DNA of 36,279 nucleotides from Saprospiraceae bacterium. Its GTDB lineage: Bacteria > Bacteroidota > Bacteroidia > Chitinophagales > Saprospiraceae. Location of the stretch: NCBI GenBank assembly GCA_017987975.1, contig JAGNSQ010000020.1, positions 1 through 36,279 on the forward strand, given 5' to 3'. Below, piece by piece: positions 14,987 to 25,500 of the stretch (positions within the stretch are counted from its first letter, which is position 1; every line of letters starts with the position of its first letter). Made by a program: the position numbers and the translations under genes. Under the pieces are notes generated by a model. The model was not told where the DNA came from and did not search any database. It worked only from the letters and a program-made list of their open reading frames with translations.

Positions 14987-15886
14987 TTACGCTACCGGAC
15001 GGGACTTCCAATATAATGCAAGGGTAAAGGATGAAACGAGGTGCCAGACACTCCACCAGGCTGCTATGAGTGCCATGCCACCATTGCCATTAAAAAAATT
15101 AAAAATGAGAATCAAAGCAAGACCAGAGTTTTGAATTCCTGTTTCAATGGCAATGGTCCTTGCATCCTGCTTGCCCCTTCCCATTATTTTTGAAAAATAA
15201 TAGCCCATTGCAAGGGCAAGGCTATTGTGGATAAGTACAATAAAAAATACCCTATGCAGATGTTGTTGAATATTATCCAGGTTCCCTGCAACGGCAAAAA
15301 TGATGAACGCTATAAATATGACCAGACTTAATCGTTTTACGCCAGGGATAATTTTTAACGTAAAGCCGGGTCTCCAATATCGTAGCAGCATGCCAAGTAG
15401 CAAGGGGACCAAAATAAGCTGAACAATAGAAATAAACATGCTGTAAAAATCAATACTGAAGTAAACAGCGTGATCATTGAGTGATGATAAAGTGCCCATG
15501 CCCGATTTAAAAACAAACGGTGTAGTAAACGCAGCAGCAAGGGTAGAGAATGTAGTTAATAGCACCGACAATGGAGCATTGGCTCTACTGAGATGAACAG
15601 CATAATTAGAAACATTGCCACCCGGACAAGCAGCAACCAACAGCATACCGGCAGCAATAGCAGGATGTGGGTTGATCAGGACAATAAGTAAAATGGTAAG
15701 AATTGGAAGCAATATTATTTGACTCATCAAGCCAACCAACGTACTTTTTTTATTTTGCAAAAGGGCTTTAAAATCATTGGGAGTTAACTCAACTGCAATA
15801 CCAAACATTAAAAATCCCAAACAGAAATTGAGTAGAAAAAGTTGTTCAGCGTTAAAATTTACTCTTATGTGATCAAGACTTTCCAC
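14987..15886 (-). CDS. Bile acid:sodium symporter-family (BASS/SBF) transporter
   Basis: 299 residues with nine to ten membrane helices. Family signatures include 'LGFLMFGIAVELTPNDF', the crossing-helix 'AACPGGNVSNY' and 'AIETGIQNSGLALIL'. Members couple Na+ to import of organic anions such as pantoate, pyruvate or bile acids; the substrate here is not predictable. A longer frame from an ATG at 15952 would run into rnpB. The GTG at 15886 matches the family's usual start (VESLDHIRVNFNAEQLFLLN) and lies 12 bases after a TACTTTTG promoter box, so it is preferred. The gene is convergent with the TonB receptor and divergent from rnpB. Confidence 0.88.
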   Translation of the reverse strand: MESLDHIRVNFNAEQLFLLNFCLGFLMFGIAVELTPNDFKALLQNKKSTLVGLMSQIILLPILTILLIVLINPHPAIAAGMLLVAACPGGNVSNYAVHLSRANAPLSVLLTTFSTLAAAFTTPFVFKSGMGTLSSLNDHAVYFSIDFYSMFISIVQLILVPLLLGMLLRYWRPGFTLKIIPGVKRLSLVIFIAFIIFAVAGNLDNIQQHLHRVFFIVLIHNSLALAMGYYFSKIMGRGKQDARTIAIETGIQNSGLALILIFNFFNGNGGMALIAAWWSVWHLVSSFTLALYWKSRPVA

Positions 15887-15891
15887 ACCTT

Positions 15892-15925
15892 TTTGTATCA
15901 AAAGTACAAAAAAAGCTACATTTGT
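15892..15925 (+). promoter_or_regulatory. Promoter of rnpB
   Basis: TTTG at 15892-15895 and TACATTTG at 15918-15925, with a 22-base spacer. The RNA's P1 stem begins at 15931, about six bases after the box, the expected transcription start. Confidence 0.6.
15899..15906 (-). promoter_or_regulatory. -7 promoter box of the symporter gene
   Basis: TACTTTTG on the minus strand fits TAnnTTTG, 12 bases before GTG 15886. It lies inside the spacer of the divergent rnpB promoter. Confidence 0.5.
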
Positions 15926-15930
15926 AACCG

Positions 15931-16298
15931 CATATCGGCCTGTCGCTCCCATCTGATTGGATGGGGGAGGAAAGTCCGGACAACGTAGAGCACCACACCA
16001 TCTAACGGGTGGGACTGCAGGGAAGCCTGTAGTACAGACAGTGTCGCAGAAAACTATACCGCCTCATTCATTGAATGGGGTAAGGGTGAAAACGTGGGGT
16101 AAGAGCCTACGATGTCTCAGGGTAACTTGAGGCATGGATAAACCTTGTGGGTTGAAATGCCATGTATATTCCGGTCTGCTCAGCAGAAAAGGTGACTCGC
16201 CTGAACATCGGCAACGGTGTACCGGAAGGGGTAGGCAGCTTAGATAAATGACAGGACATCCGGTTTACCGGTGGACAGAATCCGGCTTATAGATATGC
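15931..16298 (+). ncRNA. rnpB: RNase P RNA, bacterial class A
   Basis: The catalytic RNA of RNase P, which removes the 5' leader of tRNA precursors. The conserved GAGGAAAGTCCGGAC core lies near the 5' end (about 15966-15981), and the complementary ACAGAATCCGGCTTAT lies near the 3' end (about 16275-16290). Between them are the expected 'GACAGTGTCGCAGAAAAC', 'GGTAAGGGTGAAA' and 'GGTAAGAGCC' blocks. The termini pair as P1 (GCATATC 15931-15937 with GATATGC 16292-16298). The length of about 368 nt is normal for Bacteroidota. A strong terminator follows at once. Confidence 0.97.
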
Positions 16299-16308
16299 AT
16301 TTTAAAAA

Positions 16309-16337
16309 AAAAGAGCGGGAACTTCTCCCGCTCTTTT
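16309..16337. terminator. Bidirectional terminator between rnpB and the 2011-aa gene
   Basis: A 12-bp perfect stem (AAAAGAGCGGGA 16309-16320 with 16326-16337) has a 5-nt loop. T's follow on the + strand, and a longer T-run follows on the minus strand, so it can end both rnpB and the leftward giant gene. Confidence 0.9.
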
Positions 16338-16367
16338 CGTAATAAGAGACCTCAATCGAATATATTA

Positions 16368-19300
16368 TTAATCCAGGACTATCATTTTGCCCTGTTTGAT
16401 TTGACCGCCAAACTCAACACTATAGATGTACACACCCGGATGTTGAATCATCTCTCTGTTAAATTCAATGTTTTGTTTTCCTGCTGCCATAGAAACAGAC
16501 TTTGAAACCACCAATCTTCCGGCAGCATCTCTAACCATTAGGTTTACTATACCAGAAGCAGGTAATTGGATCGTCAATACCGATGCCTCATTCCAAGGAT
16601 TTGGTTTAATTTGCTCCGTTTCAAAGGCAGATACTGAACTGTTGCTCCTGGCAACCAGCTCAATAGGAAGTGTTGACAAAACATCACCAACATAAGCTTC
16701 TGCTGCAAATCTGGTATCCAAAGATAACATGCTGCTTAAGGTTCCGCTGATTTCAGCATAGACTTCGATTTCAAACATCAGCTGATCTTTACCTACTACC
16801 TTTCCATTTTGGATGGCTAGGCTTGTTTTAATAGTTCTTTCATCTTCTGAAACAAAGTCATCTGCACCCAGTCCAATTTCGTTAAGTGCATTAATGCCCG
16901 TAATAGTCAAACCATTTGCTTCTAATTGCCACTGCATTCCGTGAATCAAATGAGTTTCACTGGCATAAACAGGTATTACAACTTTGTCTCCTGCTGCTAC
17001 CATTTTGTCTTCGAACCAGATACCCAAGGCTTCCTGACTTCTATTGTTAGAAGGAATTGCATTTGCATTGGCTACAACATTGCCATCAATATCACCCAGT
17101 TTAATACCCGTGAAATCAATGCCCATGTTGCTATTTAGCTTTTCTATGTTGTAGGTTTCAGTAAGGCCTGCTGTCCACGGATTATTTGGATCAGCAAAAC
17201 TGTGTCCGTCCCATATAAACATCCAGCTCTTGTCATTTGGCAATGCACTTTCTGTACCTAAAATTAACTTTCTGAGTGTTACCAGGTCTGAAGCACTGAT
17301 TTTGCCATCCTGATTTACATCTGCCGCCAGCAATTTCCACGGAGTATTCAATTTACTGATACCCAGTATGTGTCTTTGCATCATTACTAAATCAAGGGTA
17401 CTAACACCATTTAGGTAATCATCACTCTTTACCGGTTTCACTACATAGTCCATCCCTTTGGCTTTATTATTAAATGCATAAGCTCCTGTTTCAGTAGTAT
17501 TGTTGATATTTTCTTCATTTGACAACAACCTTACACTTACCGCTTCAACACCTTTATTATCGGGTGTATGTATCTTACCGGAGATATCAGAATCAACCAA
17601 TCCCGGAGGGCAAATATTAACATTGTTATTGTCTTGCACATCAACAAAGGTTGTACAATATCCCTGATTACCATTTTCATCAGTAACCCAAAGTTCAACT
17701 GCATACAATCCTATATCATTACAATCCAATGCAAGGGTATCATCATTTACATCTGATGAAAAACTCAATTGTACCGTATTGCCACAACTTTGATAACTAC
17801 CATTATCGAAGAAAGAAGGTGTAAGGATAGACATTTCCACCTCTGGTGTTCCATTGCCATCCATATCCATAGGTACAAGACCTGTACTCAAACCCTGCTT
17901 GCAATAAGCAACGGGTGGCTTACAGCTCTTAACATCAAAGAAATACCCTGTATAGTTGATGTTTCCACACTTGTCTTCTACCTCGTAATCAACTCTATGG
18001 CTTCCAAATGCATACGTACCTGAAGCATCATTTCCTGTTCCATAAATTTTACTGCCGTCTTCAAGTGTAATGGTCCATCTCCATTTTAATTCAGCTGCAG
18101 GTGTGCAATCGTCATCAGCTGATGCTGTCAGTTTGATTGAAGTTGGGGTGCAATCTGCATTATAGCTACAAACCTCTCTTCTTGTAGTCTGACTAAGGAT
18201 TCTGGGGGCAATGTTATTCATAACCACAATCACCTGGTCTCTGCTTTCCTGCCAAATTGTTCCGTCTGGCCGTCTTACACACCAATTGATAACCGTCCAT
18301 CTTCTTACGATTTTGAAACAAGCACCATTGGTAGTAAAATTGTAGACATCATCATCGTGGCTACTGGCAACCAAATCACAAACACCTTCTTCAGAAATGC
18401 CGGGTTCACCATATCCTGCCGGAAGATTTTCCGGATCAAGATCGAATGAGGTACAGGCACTGTTGACAAAAGTAGTATCCTTTGGCCATTGGATCATATT
18501 GGCTGTAAAAGGTCTAACCGGTCTGAATGTTACAGTTTGGCTGCATGCACCTACCAATACCCCATTATGAGTAAGCGTAAAGTTTCTAACAAGTTCGCCA
18601 ATTCTGCAATCATTTATATTATCTGTAAATGTTTCTTCTACATCATCCACGGTAGAACATCCACCACCTGCAACTACTGGATAACCGAAAGTGGCACTTA
18701 GATCGTTTTCATCATAAGCGGTTGTACAGTCAACGGTAATGTTGTTTGGACAAGCTAAAGTTGGAATTCTTTTATCCTGAACTTCAACACTTACCATGCA
18801 TTGATTGGTTCTTCCTACCTGGTCAGTAACTTGCAGAATAACCATATTTTGTACTCCAAGATCCGCACAGCAGAAGAGCAACTGATCGGCCCACTGTGTT
18901 CCGATGGCATCACAGGTAGTTGCCATTCTTCTTATCTTTAAATCAACCGGACCACACTCATCAAAACTGCCATCATCAATCGATTCTTTGTGCAGCCATG
19001 CAGTGCCATCTTCTTTCAAACTTACTACAGTACGTGTTTCACAGATAGCAATTGGTTCCACTCTGTCAACCACGGTAACCCTCATACTACGGGTGCTTTG
19101 GTTGCCACAAAGATCAGTAGCTACATAACTAACAGAATGAAGACCTGCAGAAAGTGAAGTAGTGCCACCATTGGAATTTAATACCGCTTGACCCGTATTG
19201 ATTTTAACGGTCCATGTATTACAATTATCTGTAATGGATGCCGCTGGCAAGGTAAATGTAGCCATACAGCTATTAGAACCAGTACTCACAGTCATATCAG

Positions 19301-22300
19301 CAATCTGAGCGATTACAGGAGCAACTTTGTCTTTTATCTCGATGGTTTGTACCCAGGTTTGAATATTGGTGCTAGTACACCACCACTCTCCAACTTCCCA
19401 GGTTCTTGTCAGTATTTTTTTGCAATCTGAGGTAAAAGTTACTTTATCTGAAACAGCTACAAAACCGTTGCAAATTGCAGCCTGGTTAAATGGATACAAA
19501 CTCTGTCCATTCAAACGAGGTACTCCGGTTACTGAAACCAAAGGATTTCCATTTGCATCAGCACTAAAACTACCACAATTCAAAGCATCTGGTCCTGTAA
19601 AATGTCCTGGAAATGAAATGCCAGCCAGATCGGTTCTAGCTATGTAGATTGTTTGAGTACAGGTATCAGCAGGGTTTCCTGCCTTATCGACACCTGACCA
19701 CACTCTCGTAATTCTTTTCAGAAAGTCAACATCACAAGTCAGATTTTCCTGAACTTCTGACAATAAGACCAATTGGCCACCAGGACAGTTGTCATTTAAT
19801 ACCGGTTTAATGGCATTAGCCAGTGGTTCAATGCATGAAAGTGTATCATTGGTACAAGCTACCGTTGGTCTGAATTTATCTTCAATTTTTAATGTTCCCC
19901 AGCAGTAAAATCCATGAGAAGGATTCGAAACAGTATAATCAAGGGTTTTACCCAACTCATCGCCTGTAACTGTATTTCCAATAATATTGCCATGAGAATC
20001 TTTGATATTTACATAAAATGAATCCAGACAGCCTACCAGAGTATCACCAAATTCATTTATGAAGCCAGTAAGTACCATAAATGGATCCACAACCGCTGTA
20101 CAATTTTCATCTAAAGATACATTGCGATTGATACACCCTAATGATGAATTGAAATAATCAATCACAGTAACATCAAAGCTACAAGTTGCAGAATTGCCAG
20201 CTGCATCCGTTGCCACATAAACAACTTCTGTTGTTCCTATAGGAAACAAATCTCCCGATTCCAGTGAGCCGGCAACTTCATAAGTTACACCAGGACAGTT
20301 ATCAGTTGCCGTAGCATCAAAAATTACTTCTATTTCACATTCCAATGGATCCAATTCTACTTCGATGTCGGCAGGACAAGTAATTTCAGGATTTTCAACA
20401 TCCTCCACAGTTACTGTAAAACTGCAAGTTGCAGTATTATCGTTATTGTCTGTTACGGTAAATGTATTGGTTGTAAGACCGATCGGGAAGATAGATCCAG
20501 AAGGCAAGCCCGCATTTTGTGTCAAATCAGGATTGATATTCTCCATATATGTAAATGACATAGCAATGGTTACCGCAGCTCCAAATCCTTGATCTACTGA
20601 CTCAATTCTGAAACAAAAAGTCTGTCCTGGCATTAACATGATGCTTACCAATCCATTCTGTGTGGTGCTGCCTCCATTATTGGTCAATTGAGTAAATACA
20701 CCATCAATGACATATCCAAACCTATCCAAGCCAGGACCAGCGACATCTGCTGTGTTATAATCCCAATCAAAAGCCAAAGTACCAGCAAAATCGCCTGGTA
20801 TGGTTATACAATAATCAGTATTGTTTAAGGGGCCAAAGAAAACACCAAAATCAGATCCTGTAATAATCACACTGTTGGGTGCGTCTGTTGCATCTACAAA
20901 TCCGTTACCTCCATTACTATTACTTACATTCCAGTTGGCAGGTTCAAATTCATCGGCAAAACCAACTGCATTAACACCATAACAATTGTCATCATACTCC
21001 ACATCATATAAATACAATGCACTGCATTCTCCCGGATCGGTACCTATGGTAACATTCTGGGGACACTGAATTGTTGGCAATTCATCATCTACAACGGTAA
21101 TGGTAAAGGTGCAGCTATCTGCATTGACAGGCACACCATGGTCAGTAATTTTGTATTTTACGGTTGTAACACCCGTATAGAAAAAGTTACCAGATGCATC
21201 TCCCGTGCCACTGATCATTGTAGCTCCGGTTGAGGAGTAACTAATAACAGGGTTAGGACAATCATCCGTAGCAGGGTCGGCATTGATACCTCTTACCCAT
21301 GCGGCACAATCTCCAGGCTCTTGGTCTGTATTAGCGCCAGTACTGGTTGTAACTGTGACATTGGCCGGACAAGTTATGCTTGGAGCCACATTGTCATTGA
21401 TATCAACTAAATAAATGGCAGCATCACTCAGACACTCATTTCCATCTACCAGATTATTATTGTTGGTATCATAAAATGCCCTAAAGCTCATTTCAAGCCC
21501 GCCATTCATCAATGGGTTAACCAGGGCTACATTTCTATCAAAAGGAGTTGCATATCCGCTAAGTGGAAATGTACCATCTACAGGGGAAAAACTGGCATTA
21601 TTTCTTATAAAGCTCTGTTGAACTTTAACTAAAGTAGAAGGTGAAATTCCCGATACATCCGCAAACTGCGTAAAAAATAAGTTGTTACTAGTTGTATTGC
21701 ACACCAATAAATCTTCTGTATCTTCAGATCCGTCGTTATCATTTGTAATTTGAAAGCCATTTACTGTTAGTTGCAGTGCCGGAGTTAAGCTGGAATAACG
21801 GAAGGTACCTGCGTGAAAACCATCCGGTTCTATCCAAGAAGATACCGGCAGTCCAAAGCCTACCCCTCCAAAAGAGCCGCCGATAAAAGTAAGTTGGCCT
21901 CCACCCGGATTGGTACTTACACGTGAGCCACCAAAATTTATATTTCCATTCATTTCAACATTGGAATATCCTACAGCCACAATCACATAATCGCCTGGCT
22001 GCAAAATAACAGTAGGTATTGATCTCATTCTATGATTTCCGGAGAGTGGATCAGAACTTCCTGAAAGAGTCACAGGACCTGCCATGACAGCACCATCGGT
22101 TCTTACAATTCCCACTTCAATGGCAGATTGAAGACCATCCTGATTACTATCAAATGCTCCCAATTCATTAACCATAATAGGTGAGTTCACCGAAAACACC
22201 ATGCCAAGTCTTTCAGTGTATGGCTGATTGCCGGCAGAAATGGTGCCTGAGTAGGCTTGTACGTTGCACTGAGCTGATAAATCGAACCCTGCAAACATAC

Positions 22301-22403
22301 TCAAGGCAAAGATGATAAACACCTTTAGTTTTAATTTTCGTGTTAGCAGATCCAAAAGACCAATGTTCTGACCACGCTTTTTTGTTAAAAATGAATGTTT
22401 CAT
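16368..22403 (-). CDS. Giant secreted multidomain protein with HYR, dockerin, cohesin-like and T9SS sorting domains (2011 aa)
   Basis: A long signal peptide (about residues 1-45, core KVFIIFALSMFAGFDLSA) precedes an unassigned N-terminal domain (about 45-230). HYR-type Ig modules follow, with 'CPANVTV', 'CPQNVTI' and 'CPADIEV' starts near 343, 440 and 671. A core of about 800 residues (750-1560) shares order and motifs with the neighbouring 3541-aa protein. The C-terminal block holds a carboxypeptidase-regulatory-like fold (from about 1605), two dockerin-like Ca2+ loops (GVSTLDLVMMQRHILG near 1664 and ADVNQDGKISASDLVTLRKL near 1693), a cohesin-like sandwich (about 1800-1925) and a T9SS type A sorting domain (from about 1932; 'PNPWNEASVL', end GKMIVLD). 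It is probably exported by T9SS and held on or near the cell surface, as adhesin or matrix material. The ligand is unknown. Confidence 0.85.
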   Translation of the reverse strand: MKHSFLTKKRGQNIGLLDLLTRKLKLKVFIIFALSMFAGFDLSAQCNVQAYSGTISAGNQPYTERLGMVFSVNSPIMVNELGAFDSNQDGLQSAIEVGIVRTDGAVMAGPVTLSGSSDPLSGNHRMRSIPTVILQPGDYVIVAVGYSNVEMNGNINFGGSRVSTNPGGGQLTFIGGSFGGVGFGLPVSSWIEPDGFHAGTFRYSSLTPALQLTVNGFQITNDNDGSEDTEDLLVCNTTSNNLFFTQFADVSGISPSTLVKVQQSFIRNNASFSPVDGTFPLSGYATPFDRNVALVNPLMNGGLEMSFRAFYDTNNNNLVDGNECLSDAAIYLVDINDNVAPSITCPANVTVTTSTGANTDQEPGDCAAWVRGINADPATDDCPNPVISYSSTGATMISGTGDASGNFFYTGVTTVKYKITDHGVPVNADSCTFTITVVDDELPTIQCPQNVTIGTDPGECSALYLYDVEYDDNCYGVNAVGFADEFEPANWNVSNSNGGNGFVDATDAPNSVIITGSDFGVFFGPLNNTDYCITIPGDFAGTLAFDWDYNTADVAGPGLDRFGYVIDGVFTQLTNNGGSTTQNGLVSIMLMPGQTFCFRIESVDQGFGAAVTIAMSFTYMENINPDLTQNAGLPSGSIFPIGLTTNTFTVTDNNDNTATCSFTVTVEDVENPEITCPADIEVELDPLECEIEVIFDATATDNCPGVTYEVAGSLESGDLFPIGTTEVVYVATDAAGNSATCSFDVTVIDYFNSSLGCINRNVSLDENCTAVVDPFMVLTGFINEFGDTLVGCLDSFYVNIKDSHGNIIGNTVTGDELGKTLDYTVSNPSHGFYCWGTLKIEDKFRPTVACTNDTLSCIEPLANAIKPVLNDNCPGGQLVLLSEVQENLTCDVDFLKRITRVWSGVDKAGNPADTCTQTIYIARTDLAGISFPGHFTGPDALNCGSFSADANGNPLVSVTGVPRLNGQSLYPFNQAAICNGFVAVSDKVTFTSDCKKILTRTWEVGEWWCTSTNIQTWVQTIEIKDKVAPVIAQIADMTVSTGSNSCMATFTLPAASITDNCNTWTVKINTGQAVLNSNGGTTSLSAGLHSVSYVATDLCGNQSTRSMRVTVVDRVEPIAICETRTVVSLKEDGTAWLHKESIDDGSFDECGPVDLKIRRMATTCDAIGTQWADQLLFCCADLGVQNMVILQVTDQVGRTNQCMVSVEVQDKRIPTLACPNNITVDCTTAYDENDLSATFGYPVVAGGGCSTVDDVEETFTDNINDCRIGELVRNFTLTHNGVLVGACSQTVTFRPVRPFTANMIQWPKDTTFVNSACTSFDLDPENLPAGYGEPGISEEGVCDLVASSHDDDVYNFTTNGACFKIVRRWTVINWCVRRPDGTIWQESRDQVIVVMNNIAPRILSQTTRREVCSYNADCTPTSIKLTASADDDCTPAAELKWRWTITLEDGSKIYGTGNDASGTYAFGSHRVDYEVEDKCGNINYTGYFFDVKSCKPPVAYCKQGLSTGLVPMDMDGNGTPEVEMSILTPSFFDNGSYQSCGNTVQLSFSSDVNDDTLALDCNDIGLYAVELWVTDENGNQGYCTTFVDVQDNNNVNICPPGLVDSDISGKIHTPDNKGVEAVSVRLLSNEENINNTTETGAYAFNNKAKGMDYVVKPVKSDDYLNGVSTLDLVMMQRHILGISKLNTPWKLLAADVNQDGKISASDLVTLRKLILGTESALPNDKSWMFIWDGHSFADPNNPWTAGLTETYNIEKLNSNMGIDFTGIKLGDIDGNVVANANAIPSNNRSQEALGIWFEDKMVAAGDKVVIPVYASETHLIHGMQWQLEANGLTITGINALNEIGLGADDFVSEDERTIKTSLAIQNGKVVGKDQLMFEIEVYAEISGTLSSMLSLDTRFAAEAYVGDVLSTLPIELVARSNSSVSAFETEQIKPNPWNEASVLTIQLPASGIVNLMVRDAAGRLVVSKSVSMAAGKQNIEFNREMIQHPGVYIYSVEFGGQIKQGKMIVLD

Positions 22404-22508
22404 TTTAGTTTAAATTTCACTGAGTGATTAAAGATTTTTCAATTAACGATAGCGAATAAAATAACTCGCTCATCTCAGGTTCTATCATTAGGTTTCAAAA
22501 TATAGTTT

Positions 22509-22534
22509 GGAGCAGTGTCCTAAAACACTGCTCC
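22509..22534 (-). other. Hairpin between the two giant genes
   Basis: GGAGCAGTGT (22509-22518) and ACACTGCTCC (22525-22534) form a perfect 10-bp stem with a 6-nt loop, shortly after the 3541-aa gene's stop. There is no T-run on the minus strand, so termination here may be partial, with some read-through into the 2011-aa gene. Confidence 0.6.
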
Positions 22535-22543
22535 TCTATCTTC

Positions 22544-25500
22544 TTATTTAATTCTGATCATTTTACCATTAGCAATCTTGTCACCTAATTGGATTTCATA
22601 AAGAATCACACCGGTAAAACCATGCACCATATCTGCTTTAATTTCAACATGGTTTTCACCTGGCACCATTTTCTGCTGTGTCTGGTAAATTAAGGCCCCT
22701 GTTGCATTCATCAGTTTTACAACAGCAACACCAGCTTTGTCTACCTGACACATTATACTGGTCTTTTCAGTCCATGGGTTTGGTGCATTCTGCTTGACGT
22801 TAAATCCATTCTGAATTGCATTCCAATCTAAACCAATGCTTCTTGGTAACAATTGGCTATAAATTTCATTCTTGCTTGTAGAAGAATTCATTTGTAATTG
22901 ACTTGACATCAAACCTTCGGAACCCGCTTTACCACTAATTTCAAAAATTATTTTATCCTTTAGGGTTACAGCTTGATCCAGCGCTATAAGTATAGTTAGC
23001 TTTCCATTATTGACATGATAAGTCAAGTCGCTGCTTGTAAACACATTTGAATTCACCTCAATGTTTGACAAGTTCTGGACATCAAATATGAACTGACCTC
23101 CATCAAAATCAACCTCTCCATTGAGTACAAATGCCAGATTGAAATCTTCGCCACTTTCAATATAACTGTCATTGGCTATAAGTTTCATACTACTTCTGTT
23201 TTCAGCAGCGCCAGTAACGTTGGCGGTATAAGAAGTATTGACATCGCCTACTTTTACACCCACAAAATCAGAAAGCATACTTCCTCTTGGGGCTGTGAAT
23301 TCATGATACAATGGATATGCATTGTTGAATGGATTGTTAGGGTCAGGGAAGCTATACTTACTATCTATCATCTTCCAACTAGTATTGTTTTTGAAGGATA
23401 AAGAAGTACCAAGTATTGCCTTTTTCAATTCAACAAGGTCACTGGCAGAAATTCTGTCATCGTTATTGACGTCCGCTGCTACCAGTCTGTATGGAGAAAT
23501 GATTTTACTCGATCCTAAAATATGTCGTTGAATCATAATGATATCCAGGGTAGAAACACCTTCCAGAAGACCATCGTTCTTTTCAGGTTTCAGCATATAA
23601 TTGCCTGCCGATTCCATATTCTCAAATCGATAAGCTCCCGCATTGTCTGTTAAAACGGACCCCATACCTCCAAGATTCATATTCACACCTTCTACCGGAA
23701 CTGAGTTTTCTGTGAGAACAGACCCAAATACTCTGAATATATTGCCTGTGCAGAAAGAATTTGGATCCAATATTGTGACTATTGATTTACAAGAATCAAA
23801 ATTGACACCATTATCAAACCAGTAAATCCATACCAAGATATCGCCGATATCGTCACAGAAAAATCTTTGAATGGTATCATTGACATCTGTGATGGTGTAA
23901 GAGAAAGAGAAAGAATCGGGGTTACAAGTGCCTGTGATGGCCGTAATAAATTCTTCCGCTTTTACATCCACAAATTCCTGGTCATTGATATTTCTAATAA
24001 TTTTTTCGCAGAAAATGGCCGCTGGACCGGTTAATGTGACAGTAATGCTAATCGTGTCTTTTGCCTCGTTTCCGCATGCATCTGTAGCTGTAATAATTAC
24101 CTGTGTAGTTCCCTCTTCGTACATACCAGATGGGTTGCCAGAGTTGTTATTAGTGGCAAATGGGGCATTATTGGTAACTACTACAGGAGAACAATCAGTG
24201 ATGGTAACACCTTGCATTGGATATATCACATTTGCAGGGCAAGAATCGGCGCTGATGGTAATATCTGTATAACCTGCAATTACCGGTGGCTGATTGTCAT
24301 TGACAAGGATCAATTGAACATCGGTAAATATACCTGCTCCTGTTGAAACATTTAAAGTACAAGAGTCTATTACGGTCCATGTTCTTTGTATCGTAAAGTT
24401 ACAAGGCACATTAGGGTTGAGGTTGATATCAACAAAAGAAACGGATGGATTAACACAAGATGCTGCTGCGGTATTTACTACCACATTGCCTGTTACTGAT
24501 GGATCCAAAGATGTACAGCTGTTGATTGTGATATCGGCAGGGAAAGTAATGTCACCTGCTGTGAGTGGATCCGTAGGACCTGTAATGGTAATCAATTGGG
24601 TACATTCTGATGAATTACCTGATGCATCAGTAGCCGTAAATGATCTGGTAATGGTTCCAATGCTACAAGAATTTGTAGCATTGAGCACTGCCACCGTTAT
24701 AGTAGCCGGCGGACAGTTATCAGTTGTGGTTGCTCCGGGTAAATTTCCAATTCCGTTAAAAGTGGCACAATTAAATGTCAGGTTTGACGGACAAGTAATT
24801 ACCGGAGGCAAAGTATCTAAAACAGTAACCTGAGCTGTACAAGTTGAAGATGTTCCATTAGAAGAAGTAACGGTTAAAGTTACAGTTAATGGAGACAGGT
24901 TGATGTCGTTACAGAAAAACTGGTTTGGTGAGACTGCCAAAGTGATTGGCAAGTTATCACAACCTGCGGAACTTCCGTTGTTTACTGCAGCAGCGTTTAA
25001 TACCACGGCTCCTGTACCATCCAGATATACTGTTACATTCTGGCATAAAGCGATTGGCTGATTATTGGTAGCCACATTTACAATAACCGATTCAGTGTCA
25101 GTACAGCCATTGGCATTGGTTACCGTAACCGTATAAGTTGTATTGGCTGTTGGTGAAACAGTAATTGCAGCTGTTGTTTGTACAGGTGTAGTATTCCATA
25201 CATAGGCCACTCCTCCTGTTGCGGTTAGTGTTGTTGATTCACCCAAACATATTGACAAATCTCCGCTGATAGCTGCAACCGGCAATGGGTTTACGGTCAG
25301 AATTTTGCTTTCCGTATCTGTACACCCATTGGCATTGGTTACTGTTACTACATATGTTGTGGTGGCAACAGGTGCTACCGTGATTACAGCTGTAGTTTGA
25401 GCAGGAGTGGTATTCCAGTTATAACTGGTACCACCACTAGCAGTTAGTTGAGTTGATTGACCGATACATATGGCATTAACTCCATCAATGGCAGCCACTG

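Noticed and set aside
15887..15952. Extended N-terminus of the symporter from ATG 15952
   Set aside because: It would overlap rnpB and both promoters. The GTG at 15886 matches the family start.
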